DNA from: Helianthus annuus
Taxonomy: Eukaryota; Streptophyta; Magnoliopsida; Asterales; Asteraceae
DNA: 64,000 nucleotides
NCBI RefSeq assembly: GCF_002127325.2
Contig: NC_035436.2
Coordinates: 31,328,058-31,392,057, forward strand
Direction: 5' to 3'
In this document: one piece after another, positions 1 to 12,660 of the stretch
How the letters are laid out: each line of letters opens with the position of its first letter
Position numbering within the stretch: the stretch's first letter is position 1
Position numbers and translations under genes: made by a program
Notes under the pieces: model-generated
What the model was told of the DNA's origin: nothing
Seen by the model: only the letters and a program-made list of their open reading frames with translations
Database searches by the model: none

Positions 1-476
1 AACTATAGTCATTATCCGATCACTTTCATAGACACGAGACGAGGATGGCTAGAATAGTGAACCATAGTGAAAAACATATCAAAAGACTTCCTTTTAAACC
101 CGAAACTAAACTTTATTTAACGACAATGAATCTCACGTGTAAACCCACTCCTCTATTCGGGGCTACGTCCAAGGTCGACTCATCGACCGTCATGAGACCA
201 TGCCCCGTGATGCGCGGGAACCGGATGGAATCCCTACCCTAAACTCCTGCCCCTATCAGATTCGAACCCAGGATTAAAGCCCTGATATGTATGTCTATTC
301 ACCTAGATGTCCATTGAAAATGACCCAAACAGAAATCAAACCTTCATCTCTAGTAAGGAAAGTCACCCGAAAACTTTTAATTTGGTTAAAAACCAGTGGA
401 CGAAAATTCGAAATCCTATATAACTCTAATTTTACCTTAACAAATTTACAACTTAAATCCCCATGAAACTCCGGCG
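1..476. other. Upstream region of the PPR gene, no gene seen
   Basis: Non-coding sequence before the PPR start codon. Short open frames here (for example 45-242) have no recognisable domain and I leave them out. The last ~60 bases before the ATG are AT-rich, as is usual for a plant 5' leader, and I see no convincing TATA box. Confidence 0.5.
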
Positions 477-2717
477 ATGTTTAATCTCCGGCGCCTATTT
501 TTCCGGCGACCGTTCACCACCAGCACCGCTCACAGCAACTTCCATGAAAACTTTTACTCTTTGTTAACAAAGGGTCATCTGGATGAAGCTCTCACCCTCT
601 TTTACACTTCAGACATCTCTCATACCCACCAAACATACGCCGATTTCTTTCACGCGTGTGCCCGCCATAACTGCATCTCCCAAGGCCAAACGCTACACCA
701 CCACATGCTCAAAACCCAGAAAGAACGTAAACTTATACCCAATGTATACGTATATAATCACCTCATCAACATGTATGCAAAATGTGGCTGTTTGGATCAT
801 GCACGTAAGGTGTTCGATGAAATGCCTGAGAGAAATGTGGTATCTTGGACTGCTCTTATTTCGGGGTACGCGCAACACGAAAGGTGTGAGGATGGTTTTG
901 GTGTGTTTTCTGTGATGTTGGGTGAGTGTCGTCCGAATGAGTTTGCGTACGCAAGCGTGTTAAGTTCGTGTGATCGTAAGTTTGGTAGACAGGTTCATTC
1001 GCACGCGTTGAAAACATGTTTTGGTGAGTACACGTACGTGGCTAATGCGTTGATTACAATGTACTCAAAGAATGATGATGGTAAACGTTTGTGTCAAGAT
1101 GATTTAAATGAAGCTTGGATGGTATTTAACTTCTTGAAGGATCGAAATCTTGTTACGTATAACTCGATGATTGCAGGTTTTCAAACTAGAGGAAAGTGGC
1201 AAGAGGCTATCGATTTATTCTCAGTAATGAGACGTGATTCCAACATCAGTTTCGACCGTGCAACACTTCTCAGCATTGTTTCATCATTATCAACGGTTAA
1301 AGATCATGACAATGGTAATTATGCGATCAACCGGTGTCTTAAATATTGTTCTCAGGTACACTGTCTTGCCTTAAAAACATGGCTTATTTCCGAAATAGGA
1401 GTAATAACTGCATTAGCAAAGGCTTATGCTGATCTCGGTGCACAAATATCTGACCTTTACAATCTGTTTTTAGAAACCAAAGGCATGAGAGATATTGTTT
1501 CATGGACCGCATTCATAACGATATTCGCAGAACGCGATCCCGTAAAGTCCCTTTTAATGTTTTCTAATTTATGTCAAGAAGGTTCGATACCAGATCGTCA
1601 TACGTATTCAATAGTGTTAAAAGCGTGCTCAAATCTAGTGACCGATAAACACACGATGGCTGTCCATTCCCACATACTCAAATACGGTTTCGAACATGAT
1701 ACCGTGCTTGCAAACGCGTTGATTCATGCTTACGGAAGATCTGGTTCGGTTCTTGAATCTAGAAAAGTTTTCGACTTTACGCTTGTTAAAGATATCGTCT
1801 CTTGGAATTCGATGATAAAGATTTACGGGTTACACGGTCAACCCAAAAACGCGTTGAAATGCTTTGACCAAATGGATGTACCACCTGATTCCACCACCTT
1901 TGTAGCCCTCTTATCAGCATGCAGCCACGCGGGTATGGTCGAAAAAGGGACCGAATTATTCAAACTCATGTCTAAAACATACGGGATCGCTCCTCAACTA
2001 GATCACTACGCTTGTATGGTCGACATTCTCGGGAGATCGGGCGGGATTCTACAAGCTCAAAAGCTCATAAACGAAATGCCGATGGAACCCGATTCGGTAA
2101 TATGGAGCGCTATGCTTGGAGCGTGTAGAAAACATGGTGAGACCACGTTAGCCGAGTTAGCTTCGAAAAAGTTACAAGAACTGGACCCGAATAGTTCCCT
2201 TGCGTATGTACAAATGTCCAACATAATGTGCTCAAATGGTACTTTCAATGAAGCGGTTGATCTACGAACGCAAATGAATTTGCTCGGTGTTAAGAAGGAC
2301 CCCGGTTTGAGTTGGACCGAGATCGGGAACGTGGTCCATGAGTTTGCGGCTGGCGGGTTGCACCACCCTGAAAGAATGACCGTACGTCACGATCTAGAGG
2401 AGTTAGTGAAAGAACTACGAGGGTTAGGTTACGTGCCGGAAATTAATCTGGTAATGCGGGATTTAGAAGAGGAAGATAAGAATCGGGAACTGAGTTATCA
2501 CAGTGAGAAGCTTGCTTTTGTTTTTGCGTTAAAGCGTGATGAATTTAAGTGTTTTGGGCGCGCGATTAGGATTGTTAAGAACATACGTATTTGTGTCGAC
2601 TGCCATAACTTTATGAAGTTTGCGAGTGAGTTAACGGGACGGGAAATTATCGTGAGAGATTCGAATCGGTTTCATCATTTTAAACAAAAAGTATGTTCGT
2701 GTAATGACTATTGGTAG
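477..2717 (+). CDS. Pentatricopeptide repeat protein, PLS class, DYW subgroup
   Basis: Intact intronless frame of 746 residues. The N-terminus (about residues 1-20) is rich in Arg and Phe with no acidic residue, which fits an organellar targeting peptide. PLS-type PPR repeats fill roughly residues 45-560; the pattern 'NxLINMYAKCG...ARKVFDEMPERNVVSWTALI' near residue 88 onward is typical. An E/E+ region follows, then a DYW domain from about 652 to the end. The DYW deaminase signature is complete: HSE at 675-677, CVDCH at 706-710, and the protein ends in DYW. Known role of the family: sequence-specific RNA binding and C-to-U editing in mitochondria or plastids. The repeat layout and length resemble the Arabidopsis At1g71420-type protein, a recognition from memory that needs a search. 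Intronless structure is usual for this family. No frameshift or stop is visible, so it is probably functional. Confidence 0.93.
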   Translation: MFNLRRLFFRRPFTTSTAHSNFHENFYSLLTKGHLDEALTLFYTSDISHTHQTYADFFHACARHNCISQGQTLHHHMLKTQKERKLIPNVYVYNHLINMYAKCGCLDHARKVFDEMPERNVVSWTALISGYAQHERCEDGFGVFSVMLGECRPNEFAYASVLSSCDRKFGRQVHSHALKTCFGEYTYVANALITMYSKNDDGKRLCQDDLNEAWMVFNFLKDRNLVTYNSMIAGFQTRGKWQEAIDLFSVMRRDSNISFDRATLLSIVSSLSTVKDHDNGNYAINRCLKYCSQVHCLALKTWLISEIGVITALAKAYADLGAQISDLYNLFLETKGMRDIVSWTAFITIFAERDPVKSLLMFSNLCQEGSIPDRHTYSIVLKACSNLVTDKHTMAVHSHILKYGFEHDTVLANALIHAYGRSGSVLESRKVFDFTLVKDIVSWNSMIKIYGLHGQPKNALKCFDQMDVPPDSTTFVALLSACSHAGMVEKGTELFKLMSKTYGIAPQLDHYACMVDILGRSGGILQAQKLINEMPMEPDSVIWSAMLGACRKHGETTLAELASKKLQELDPNSSLAYVQMSNIMCSNGTFNEAVDLRTQMNLLGVKKDPGLSWTEIGNVVHEFAAGGLHHPERMTVRHDLEELVKELRGLGYVPEINLVMRDLEEEDKNRELSYHSEKLAFVFALKRDEFKCFGRAIRIVKNIRICVDCHNFMKFASELTGREIIVRDSNRFHHFKQKVCSCNDYW

Positions 2718-2749
2718 TTCACTAGACTTCATGGCGTTGTTCAAATAGC

Positions 2750-3075
2750 CTGTGCTCGAAGTTTGCTTGAAAAAAGCTCGGCTGGTAAACCAGCCGAGCT
2801 GGAGCAGAGATTGGCTCGCTCGGTGGTGGTAGCCAAGACACCCAAACCCGAAGTTCTCTCTTGCAGATCTGCGGTGATGGTAGCCCAGAACACCCAAACG
2901 CGAAGCGTGTGCTCGCCCAATATTGTAGATGAAACACTTTATAGGATTGAAACTGGAAAATGATCGCAATTTATTGTAAGTTGTAGTTTCTACCTGTATT
3001 GATTTGAATGCAAATGTTGTTGTGAACCTGAATGTTAACTAGCTAAACTAACAACTCTTTCTTAACTTACTAGGT
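2750..3075. repeat. Dispersed ~320 bp repeat, copy A (downstream of PPR gene)
   Basis: This segment aligns by eye along its length with 19785-20070. Shared blocks include the GCTCGAAGTT start, a GGTGGTGGTAGCC block, ATATTGTAGATGAA, and CAACTCTTTCTTAA near the end. Copy A contains a perfect inverted repeat at about 2779-2804 (arms AGCTCGGCTGG and CCAGCCGAGCT, loop TAAA). I see no coding potential, TSD or poly-A tail, so the class is unknown. It could be a SINE- or MITE-like element, or a duplicated 3' flank. Confidence 0.6.
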
Positions 3076-3094
3076 TCATAACCGTAAATTACAT

Positions 3095-3109
3095 GGGGGG
3101 GGGGGGGGG
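3095..3109. repeat. Homopolymer run, 15 G
   Basis: Uninterrupted run of 15 G residues, a likely sequencing or assembly length-error site. Confidence 0.9.
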
Positions 3110-3184
3110 TAAATTTAATTTTGATGGTAAAAGGGGTAATTAGTTGGAGGTTAAAGGTAAAAGTTAGTGTTTTATGTGTAGGAT

Positions 3185-3856
3185 GCTTTATGTAAAAAGT
3201 TTAAGTGTTCAGGAACCAATACTAGCTCAGAAAAATAAAAACAATGCTTCTAGCAATATTTTAGTGTTCCGGGTAATGTCCGGTTGTTCGGTTAGATACC
3301 GATCCGTTAAAGTGCTAAGTTATACCGTATAGTGTCCTTTATGTAACTTTTTGTGACACTTTTAATTCCGACACTTAGGAAAGCATACAAGACCATTTTG
3401 CCATGTTTTTGCACATTACTAGCATGTTAAAATGCTGAATTTTGATGATTAATGCAGAATTCTGCACTTAGAGTGGGTTTTAGGCACTTTCCGGCACTTA
3501 AACTATCACCTAGTGACGCAGTTTTATGGTCCTTACTTCTCTACACTCCATACTACTTGTAGTACCTTGTCTCTGGCTCATACTGTGCCTCAAAACACTG
3601 TCTGTCTATGTACTTGCACTGTCAGTATATTTCTGAGTTATCCGCTAACTGTGCTAACTGTGTTTTGTGCATCATGTATGTCACTAAAGTTTGTGTGTAA
3701 TAAATGGTGTGACAGTATGAAATGTGATGCACAAGTATGTATGATACAGAAATCATAAAGCACTTTATATCATCAGTTGTAATCAAGCACAGTCATTAAG
3801 CACAAATTTAATATTAATTAATTGTACGGATACCTGTAATTATGAGGGTTGTCACA
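3185..3856. mobile_element. LTR-like fragment or solo LTR (left boundary uncertain)
   Basis: AT-rich non-coding sequence whose right end reads GAGGGTTGTCACA and abuts the Copia integrase remnant directly. The terminal TTGTCACA resembles plant Ty3/gypsy LTR ends. I cannot find a convincing TG start or a matching 5 bp duplication, so solo LTR is a guess. The 81-codon open frame at 3513-3758 is not supported as a gene. Confidence 0.35.
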
Positions 3857-5668
3857 CCGCACCTGTCACCTCTTTTGATGTTCACAACTACTTCTTATTA
3901 TGTGTTGATCATTTCTCAAAACTTATGTGGTTGTTTCCATTAAAACGTAAATCTGATGTCTTCGAAACCTTTAAAACAATTCATCACAATGGCCGAAAGA
4001 CAGTTTTCAACCAAACTAAAAACCGTCCAAACAGATTGGGGTGGGAGTTTAGGAACCTCTCTACCTTCTTCTCCTCCATTGACATCATCCATCGCCTATC
4101 ATGCCCCAATACAAGTGAGCAAAATGGTGTTGTTGAACGACGACACCGTCATGTTGTTGAAACAGGACTCACTCTCATGGCACAATCAAATGTACCTCAA
4201 CGTTTTTGGCATTTTGCATTCGAGACTGCTATGTACCTCATAAACCGTATGCCTTCATGATCCAATTACACAGGCTCACCATTTGAACATCTTTTCAACC
4301 GGAAACCAATCTTCTCATTCCTTTGTGTCTTCGATTGCCAATGTCACCCCTATCTACGTCCCTACAATCCATACAAAATGGATTTTCGTTCCATTCCCTG
4401 TATCTTTCTTGGATACGGCACATCTCATCATGGGTATCGTTGCTTTGACCCTGTCTCCGAACACATCTACATTGCCCGTCACATTTGTTTTAATGAGATT
4501 TCTTTCCCCTTCTCGGTTCAACCTTCTGATCCTTCAACATCATCACAACCTGATCCCAACCCATATATATCTTCCTACCCTACCGTCCCATCCACCTATC
4601 TTGACTCTACTACACAACAACCTCCATCTCCTCCTGTCAAACACCACCCTACACCTCCCATCTCTGAACATCCCCCACCTTCGTCCCAAACTTACTCTCG
4701 CCAACCCACAACACGTTCTTCTATTTCTGCCTATGAGAAGTACTCTCAAACCCATACCTTACAACCAGACATCGATACACAAACAACACCTTCTTTAAAA
4801 CTCGAGCCCACAACCACTCCTAACCAACCGCACCCTCCACTAGCCCACACCAATGCTCAACCACCTCACCGCCCACGTCCATCCCATTTGAGACAAAACC
4901 CAAAGCAATCCGAACCATACATTCCTTCCTCCTTTCATACTACTCCAACCCCATCTACCACCGAACCTACAACCTTCGCCATTGCCAACACAGACTCTCA
5001 CTGGCGTAGGCCTATGGCAGATGAATACTCAGCTCTTCTCCAGAATGGCACTTGGATGCTTGTTCCTCCTCCACCCAATGCTAATGTTGTTGACTGCAAT
5101 TGATATAGAGAGTTAAGCGAGACCAACATGGGGAAATTACGCGTTACAAAGCGTGTCTAGTTGCAAAGGGCTTTAATCAGCAACCTGGTATCGACTACAC
5201 GGAAACCTTTAGTCCCATGGTCAAATCTACCACTATTCGGGTTGTCCTATCACTAGCGGTTACCAAACAATGGCCCCTACGACAACTCGATGTGCAAAAC
5301 GCCTTTTTACATTGAGACTTGAAAGAAACAATATATTTAAAACAACCCCAAGGGTTTATTGACCCTCATAAGCCAAACCATGTGTGCCTCCTCCATAAGT
5401 CTCTATATGGCTTGAAACAAGCACCCCGAGCCTGGTTTGAACGACTCTCTTCTGCCCTGATGTCCCTCGGCTTCAAGGGGTCTAAAACGGATCCCTTCTT
5501 GTTTATTTACTCAACTCACAGGACACTAATGTATATGCTTGTGTATGTTGATGACATTATCTTGACAGGGAATAACAATAACGCCATTACTCAAGTGATA
5601 CGTCGTCTAGGCCAAACATCTGCAATACAAGATATGGGGTCCTTATCCTACTTTTGGGTATTGAAGTG
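3857..5668 (+). pseudogene. Decayed Copia-type pol, part 1 (integrase to reverse transcriptase)
   Basis: Remnant of a Ty1/copia polyprotein. Integrase-core similarity runs from about 3862 to 4260, including the motif SEQNGVVERRHRHVVETGL around 4110-4170. A proline/threonine-rich linker follows at about 4500-4930. Reverse transcriptase similarity runs from about 5100 to 5668, with SLYGLKQAPRAW near 5400 and the catalytic YVDDIILTG near 5545. The frame is broken repeatedly: a 1-nt loss near the second catalytic Asp of integrase (about 4040), stops at 4258 and 5101, and a stop in the 'AFLH' region near 5315. The 5' LTR, gag and protease are absent; the remnant begins abruptly at the LTR-like fragment. 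The element is interrupted at 5668 by the SIRE-like insertion and continues at 13294. Confidence 0.9.
5664..5668. repeat. Target-site duplication AAGTG (left)
   Basis: Matches 13289-13293 on the other side of the SIRE-like element. Confidence 0.85.
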
Positions 5669-6340
5669 TGTAGGATTGTGTGTTGACCCGAACGAGTCGT
5701 TCAGAGAAGTTTTGATCTGTTTCAGATGCGGAAAATAAGAAACAGACTTAGACACGACTTGCAATTCACTTTAAACACCTTTCTGATTGATCTAACAACG
5801 ATTACAATCATAGGATAAACCGGCAGCACCTCGGTATCCAAATCCACAAAAGTTCTAGAGATTTCGCTTGAACTAACCTATTTATAGGGCTTGGGGTTCC
5901 GATCGTGTGTTGACACGAACGAGTCGTTCAGAGAAGTTTTGATCTGTTTCAGATGCGGAAAATAAGAAACAGACTTAGACACAGCTTGCAATTCACTTTA
6001 AACACCTTTCTGATTGATCTAACAACGATTACAATCACAGGATAAACCGGCAGCACCTCGGTATCCAAATCCACAAAAGTTCTAGAGATTTCGCTTGAAC
6101 TAACCTATTTATAGGGCTTGGGGTTCCGCTCGAACATAACAAGTGCATTTCAAGCGGAATCATAACTTGCTGATTTCGCTTGAAAATGACACATGTCATT
6201 TCAAGTGGAATCTCCACTTTCAAGCGGAATCACACTATTTAACCTATAAATCTACTATTTTCTCGTACAACGTGCCCTGATATAACATATCTAGTACAAG
6301 ACTCGATACAAGACGAAAACGACAGATGAATGCACTAACA
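5669..6340 (-). repeat. 3' LTR of SIRE-like element, with internal 227 bp duplication
   Basis: 672 bp against 445 bp for the other LTR. The difference is one tandem duplication: the block starting near 5674 recurs starting at 5901. The LTR contains several copies of the TTCAAGCGGAAT-type motif that also crowds the 5' leader. Confidence 0.85.
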
Positions 6341-8399
6341 GACTCTCCCTCAGATGTTGACGAGTCTTAAGTGTCGAGTCTTCACATCTTCAATCTTTAT
6401 CAGTCTTTGGGCTTTCAGAATCTCTTCTCTTCTAGGATCTTGATCTGGCTCTTGAGCTTCCTAATTCTCTTGATCAGATCTCTTGATTCCTTAAGTTCAT
6501 CAACATCATCTACTTCAGGATCATAATCTGACTCATATATCTTTCCACAGAAACCTCAGGTATTAGAAACCTGGCTCTCTAACTCACAGCTTTGATGTTG
6601 TTCCAAGATCGTGACCTGGCTCTCATCCAGCTCAGGTTATCTGCACATTCTCTACCTCAAAGTAAATTTCACAAATTTAATCATTCGACAAAATTTAGAT
6701 ATTCAGACTCCCCCTCAAATTTAACCATAAAGATTTTTCAATGATAATCCTGATGAACCACTTGTAGATTTGTTTTAAAAAAAACATATTTGAGTGAAAA
6801 AAAACACAGACTCCCTCTCACAAAATAGTCATCATGTTCAGCACTTGAATTTTGAAAATCAGCTCTTCAACATCAGTTGACGAAAATCTTTTTGAAATTT
6901 TCAAAATTTATGCTAAAACACACTGAAAATATTTTTGGAATTTTTGAATGAAATGAAATAAAATGCAGTAAAGTAATATTTACACACAATATTTTTGTGA
7001 GTTTGTGTAAGAGGATCATATCAGTTTTTGAGACAAATCACCAACACCGTTAAGCTTCATTTCATTTCAAGTTCTAAACAATTCACGTAGATTGTCAGTA
7101 TATTGGTCCACTTAAATTTTCACACAAAATTCAGTTGTTTCAAGATACAAGATTAATGTCTTAAGCACTTAAACTTATTCGTGTGTCCCACTACTTGAAT
7201 ATACTCCCGTATCCAGATCCCAATATTCAGTCTTACAGGTGAGTATACCTAGATGATATCTGTAAGGGGTTAGATGCGAAACCGTGAGAGCTCAGGTCAG
7301 AACTTCCGTTCAGCAGAGAGATGATGGCTCGACTTTTGGTGTGTCCCCTTTAGAGGATCTTTTCTTTAACAGCAATGACTATCAATTTGATTGTTTCATC
7401 ATTTTTGCTGAGGGTGGCGCTATATTTCAAGCATTTTGTAAAGTATTATACAGGGGCTAGGTCAGAATTTCCATTCAGCAGAAGTCCCGGGATAATACCC
7501 CAGATATCACTGAGTATAAAGACCTAATATTTCAGAAAGAGGAACCTTTCAAACAAGATTTCGGGGGTTACCCATATATCCAAGAAATGTTCCCCACGAT
7601 ATAAGCAAGTTTGAATTTAGGTTTATATCTCGTTACAATCTACTAAATGTGCAAAAACCTACTGGCACATCCGCGGTGAGATTGTTTATCACATTTTTAA
7701 CTTTCCATTTCTTTAGCATGTTGTGACAGTCCACTGATGTACTATCATTTCCTCTTTTCACAACAAAACTCATTTTTGGATTATATCATGTTTTTGACTT
7801 TTTCAAATTTTCTAATGATTTTGAATTTTCTGAAATTTTTACTCCCCCTAAAATGCAAACACATTTAAGAAATTTTGAAAACAAACTATACAAAAAATTG
7901 ACAACCGATATCGAATCACTTCAATTCGCCATCCAATAGGCATAAACAATCAGAACTCCCCCTTTCAAGAAACCATTTTCTCATTAAGATTTCAAAACAC
8001 TTAATTTTGTTTTAATCAAAATGATTTTTCCAGAAAATAAGTTTGTTTTTACCACTTGTAGATTAGGGTTCATCATCTTGTTCATTCAATCACTTGTAGA
8101 AAATCAAGTACAACTTAATGTCCCTGATTTACCACTTGCAAGTATGCACAACCTCTGTACCACTTGTAAGTACAAAATCACTTGCACCAAATGTAGGAAT
8201 AAAACATCTACACAAGATCATTTTACCAAACAAAGATGCCGATTCCTGCTTCACACTTACCAACCTGGAAGCTCCGGCAAGTCACAACCTGTAAAATTTA
8301 TCAATTTTAAACTTCATTCAAAAAATCAATTTTTATCAAGAATGATGCCGATTCCTACTCCGCGATTACAAACTTGGGAGCTCCGGCAAGTCAGGGTTT
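6341..8399 (-). other. Non-coding 3' internal region of the SIRE-like element
   Basis: About 2 kb where pol would be expected. No recognisable protein in any frame. On the minus strand there are several purine tracts of the polypurine type: next to the LTR (about 6341-6352), near 6708, near 7842 and near 7956. Repeated PPT-like tracts upstream of the 3' LTR are a known trait of SIRE-lineage elements. The 147-codon open frame at 8021-8464 (+) is antisense and not supported. Confidence 0.55.
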
Positions 8400-11300
8400 T
8401 CAAGGGAAAAGAATTTCCACCCAAGTCTTACCAACCTTGGGTGTTTTTAACTCTTGTTCAGTAGAGTTATAAGTTGCTTTCTTTGTCGCATAAAAATCTT
8501 TAACCCCTTTTGCCTTTCCCTCGACCATCTTCCCAAAAATTTTCTTAACATTTCCATTGAATGTTTTCTCAACATCAAATTCATTCTTCTCAGAATAAAA
8601 TTGATTCGAGATCTCAACCTTACCAACTTTTGATTTGAAATTGTCAGTTCTCAATGGTGGAATTTTAACATTAACCACTGAAGATACTGATTTTTCTTCT
8701 TTGACCTCAACTTGTGGCTCCACTGAATCAGGTTCATCGCCGACTTTCTCATCTGATTTTTTAACAACCCACATTTGGTTGTCCTTGGCTCTCTTTTTGT
8801 AAAAATTTTTCTTAGAACACTCACCAACTTCATAAGTTGAATTTTCAAAAATTTTGAATTTCTCAGTTGGTGGATCATCTTTCTCAACAACTTTTTCTTT
8901 AAGTTTTTCAGCAACTCCCTGTTTTGTCTTAGTATTCATTGGACAATTCCATGCAATGTGACCAGCTTTATTGCATTTAAAACAGGTTCGAGTATCTTTT
9001 CTGTGAAAGACTCCAGTTCCTTTTCTCTTCTGCTCAGCAAGAAACTCCTGATTTGATTGTCTCCAGAAAGGTTTCTTCTGTTCTTCTTCAGCACTTCCTC
9101 CTGAAACAAATTTTGTGTTTGTTTTAGAAATTTTATCATTTTTATAAGTTTCAGATGGAATAAAACCTAAACCTTTCTTTTTAAAATTAACGTTATGGTT
9201 TGGTTTCTTTTGAAAGCCAGAACCAGAACTGTAACCTTTTTTCTTGTTTAATCGCTGTTGAACTCTTGAAGTATATTTTTTAGGTTTTCCAGTAAGATTT
9301 AAATCTTTTATTTCAGAAATATTAATTTCTGTCATTTTGAAAACCTTTTTGATCATTTCAAATCTAACACTTCTTATTGGAAATTCTTTGTCAGAGTATA
9401 GTTTGTCAGAATCATTCAAAGTCTATGCTACTTCAAATGTTTCATCATCCAAATTTGATTTTGATAACAAAAACTCTTTATTGTAAACCCGTTTAACCGA
9501 CGTTTTTGGACTGTTGACTGACGGACTTGAACCTCCAGACTCAGACTTTGACTCAGACTCCTCATCAGTATCCAACACCTGATCAACCACCTTTTTGATT
9601 AACTCATACTCATGATCAGTGTCAGACGATGTGAATGTAACGTCAATGTTTTCTGGTAATTCATCAGTTGTTTCGGTTTTTAACTTTATATTGACTGCTT
9701 TTTCGACTTACTCTTCATTTGGTTTTCTGGGAGAATAACCTTCCCAAATTGGAAGCGGACACTTGTTATAGCTAACACTCGGTTTCTAACCAGTATCCTT
9801 CTTCTTTGACTTCTCATCCTGAAATGCTTCGAAACCTGCAACAGTTGGATAAATTCGATCAATAAGATAATCAGAACTAGAATAACTCTGTAATAAGCGT
9901 CTGATTCTCTCATTTTCAATCTTCTCAGTCTCCAACTCTTGTTTCAGCTTGGCACATTCCTCAATGTAATGATTTATAGCTTTTTGCTTTGTCATCATCA
10001 CATCATTCATCATGGTTAATGCCCTTTCTCTTTCAGAATTCGTCTTTTGAAGACCAGTTACTGTCTTGTTCAATATATCGTAAGATTCCTTCACATAATT
10101 AAGATTGAACAGTAATTGTTCCTTCATCTTCTCATACTCAGCCAATTTTTCATCTTTTTCTTCACACGGTTTGCAAGTCTCCAAACACTTTTGGCATGGT
10201 TTGATAACTTCCATAATCTTTTCTACTTCGATAACCTTCTCAACTCCAACAACTTGTTCTATTTCAATCACCTTTTCTGTTTCAACAATCTTCTCAGCAA
10301 CACCTTTAACTTCTTCATTTTGAACAGTCTTATCTTTTTGAACAATACCTTCAGACTTCATTTGCTTTTGTTCTTTTGCTGCTCGTCTCTCCTTCAGCTT
10401 CTCCAGGCGATCTGCAAAATAAAAATGAAAGCTTTCAGGAGATAGATGAGATTTTGCAACATTAATATGTTTTTCTTCCTCATCATCACTACTGTCATCA
10501 GTTGGTGATTGATCAAACTCAATCGATTTGTTAGAACTATCATCTGAAAAATCAGAATCAGATGGTGTTTGATAAAAAACAGTTGCTTTCTCTGAATTTC
10601 ATCTAAACTTTGTGAGTTTTCATCTGATGAAACAGACTTTTCATTTTCATTCTTCATACTAATACCCATAGATTTCATCCACTCGGTAAACATATTTGGT
10701 TCTTTCACAATCTTAGCAATGAAAGCTTTGAAATCTCCTTTCTCATCCACAAACATATCCCAGCTAAAACCTTCAGGTAGCCTTTCATCATCTTGATTGA
10801 TTAAGCATGCTTTGCTGTCGGATGAAATGTATTTGTTCCAGCTAAAATTTTCTTGATTCACTAAACATGCTCTCTTCGAATCCTCTATCACTTTTCTACC
10901 ATGAGCCACTTGTGGTTCTTGTTGTTGTTGTTGACCAACTTGTTGATATATGGCTTTCCGGTAGTAATCATCTTCTCCGAATGGATTCTTTGCTTCACTT
11001 GCTTCTCTATTCTTGCATTCCCTCTTGAAATGACCGTTCTCCCTGCATCGAAAACAAGTAACTTTAGATTTATCAAAGCCTAAAGTGGAAACATGTGCAT
11101 CAAGAAAATCATTTCTTCCAGTAATCAATTTGAACTTTTCTGCTCTTCTTAGGACACTAGCTAGACACCATTTGATGTCCATGAGCTCCATCTCTTCAGC
11201 GTCTATCTAATCGTAATCCTCTTTTGTTAGCATAGGATTCCCGATCCTCCCTGCAACCAAACCTTCATAGGATTGTAACACCGTTGCAAGTAATGACATG

Positions 11301-12316
11301 TGATCTTTTGCAATTTCCTCGGAAAAGCTTTGACCTTCTGGAAGATTTAATGCGGTGTTGCATTGTATCACACAACCACCACCTTTTGTACTTTGAGAAT
11401 GGAAACTTGCAGTTGAGCTCTTTGGGTTCACACTTAGGTATGAAGAGAAACCACTGCTGCTATTAGGACTTTGTTCAACATTTTCAGATGAATTTCCAGC
11501 ACTAAATGCAGTTTGTATTTTCGGGCTTCTTTCAACCTCTTGAACACTGCCTTTGTAGTACATTTTCACGTCTTGTTGACCACTCGGATTATTCATCCTT
11601 GCAATCTTTTGCTGTTCAAGATCTTGACCCTCAATCTTCTCGATGAACTGAGAAATCATCAAACCATCATATTCTCATTCTCCGGTGTTTTTCAAGATCG
11701 TCAAATACGTACCCCACTCTTTCTAAGGTAAAGCATCAGCTAACTTATCAACCCATTCCTCTCGATCTTTGGTTATACTCAGCATTGACATAGACCACAC
11801 TAAGTGGCAATATCTTTCGATCAATTTCTTTGTATCTTCTCCCGGTAGACTTGTGAATAGATCAAATTCTTTCTTAAGCAATGCCTTTTTACTCTTGATC
11901 ATTTTTTCACTTCCTTCAAATTTAATTCTAAGTGCATCCCAAATTGATTTTGAAGTTTTGTCATGCTGAAGCAATATAAAGATGTCTTCCTTAATTGCTT
12001 GCTGAAGTAGACTGATCATCATTTTTTCAGCTTTGTACATGTCTCGTTCTTGGTCACTGAATTCAGAAATCGTTTTTTCAACTTGCAGATCAGTACGTGG
12101 TAGGACATACTTCTTCAGAATACACTCCCATGATCTCAGATGGTTAGCTTGAACCCAGTTTTCAAATCTGTCTTTCCATCCGTAATACTCTTTAATGCTC
12201 ATTAGTTTCGGGGGTTTTTGTAATGTTCCAGTTTCATTTTCCAAATTCATGTTCTGAGCAATGGAAGCCGGAGTAGTCGGAGATGTGGCGAATGCGTTAT
12301 AAAATTCTTCACTCAT
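8400..12316 (-). pseudogene. Large Copia gag (SIRE-like), broken by several stops
   Basis: Reading from 12316 downward. The N-terminal part carries the plant Copia gag (UBN2-type) fold, with motif YYGWKDRFENWV and a later ISLLQQAIKEDIFILLQHDKTSKSIWDAL block. It continues with FIEKIEGQDLEQQKIARMNN (about 11650), a CCHC zinc knuckle CFRCRENGHFKREC near 11060, an acidic/Ser-rich stretch, and a coiled coil of EKVIEIE-type repeats with a CxxC pair near 10190. A basic region with a second knuckle, CFKCNKAGHIAWNC, lies near 8990. In-frame stops near 11723, 11673 and 11207, plus further breaks around 10390, 9780 and 9420, show it is not translatable as one protein. Gag of retrotransposons forms the cytoplasmic particle that packages RNA. 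Confidence 0.8.
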
Positions 12317-12660
12317 GATTCGGTAACACGTTTTTCACAAACAGACAATTTCAAGCGGAATACTGTTTCAAGCGAAATAACCTGCAATAACCACTTCAAG
12401 CGAAATTACAACAAAAGAGTTTCAAGCGAAATAACAAGTTGGAGCGGAATCAGTATAGATTGGAGCGGAATCACTGATTTCGCTTGAAATTTCAAGCGGA
12501 ATATCAACTTGAAGCGGAATCAAGCTATTTCAAGCGGAATCAGTACAGTTTGAAGCGGAATCTCTGATTTCGATTGAATATCTCAAGCGGAATAAGACAC
12601 TCTCGAGCAGAATCACATATGTTCGTTCGAGCGAAATCACATATAAGGTCAATTTTTACC
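12317..12660 (-). repeat. Cluster of short degenerate motif in gag leader
   Basis: On the plus strand TTCAAGCGGAAT, TTCAAGCGAAAT and close variants recur about a dozen times in ~300 bp, in both orientations, between the gag start and the PBS-proximal leader. The same motif is found three or more times in each LTR (for example 6147-6235 and 13095-13185). Confidence 0.8.

Noticed and set aside
45..242. 65-codon frame at the window start
   Set aside because: No domain, no neighbour that supports it, and length expected by chance.
240..300. tRNA-like GATTCGAACCC words upstream of the PPR gene
   Set aside because: No acceptor, D- or anticodon arm can be drawn around it.
3513..3758. 81-codon frame after the PPR gene
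   Set aside because: Lies in an LTR-like fragment; Cys/Thr-rich translation with no known domain.
8021..8464. 147-codon frame on the plus strand
   Set aside because: Antisense to the non-coding tail and gag end of the SIRE-like element; no domain.
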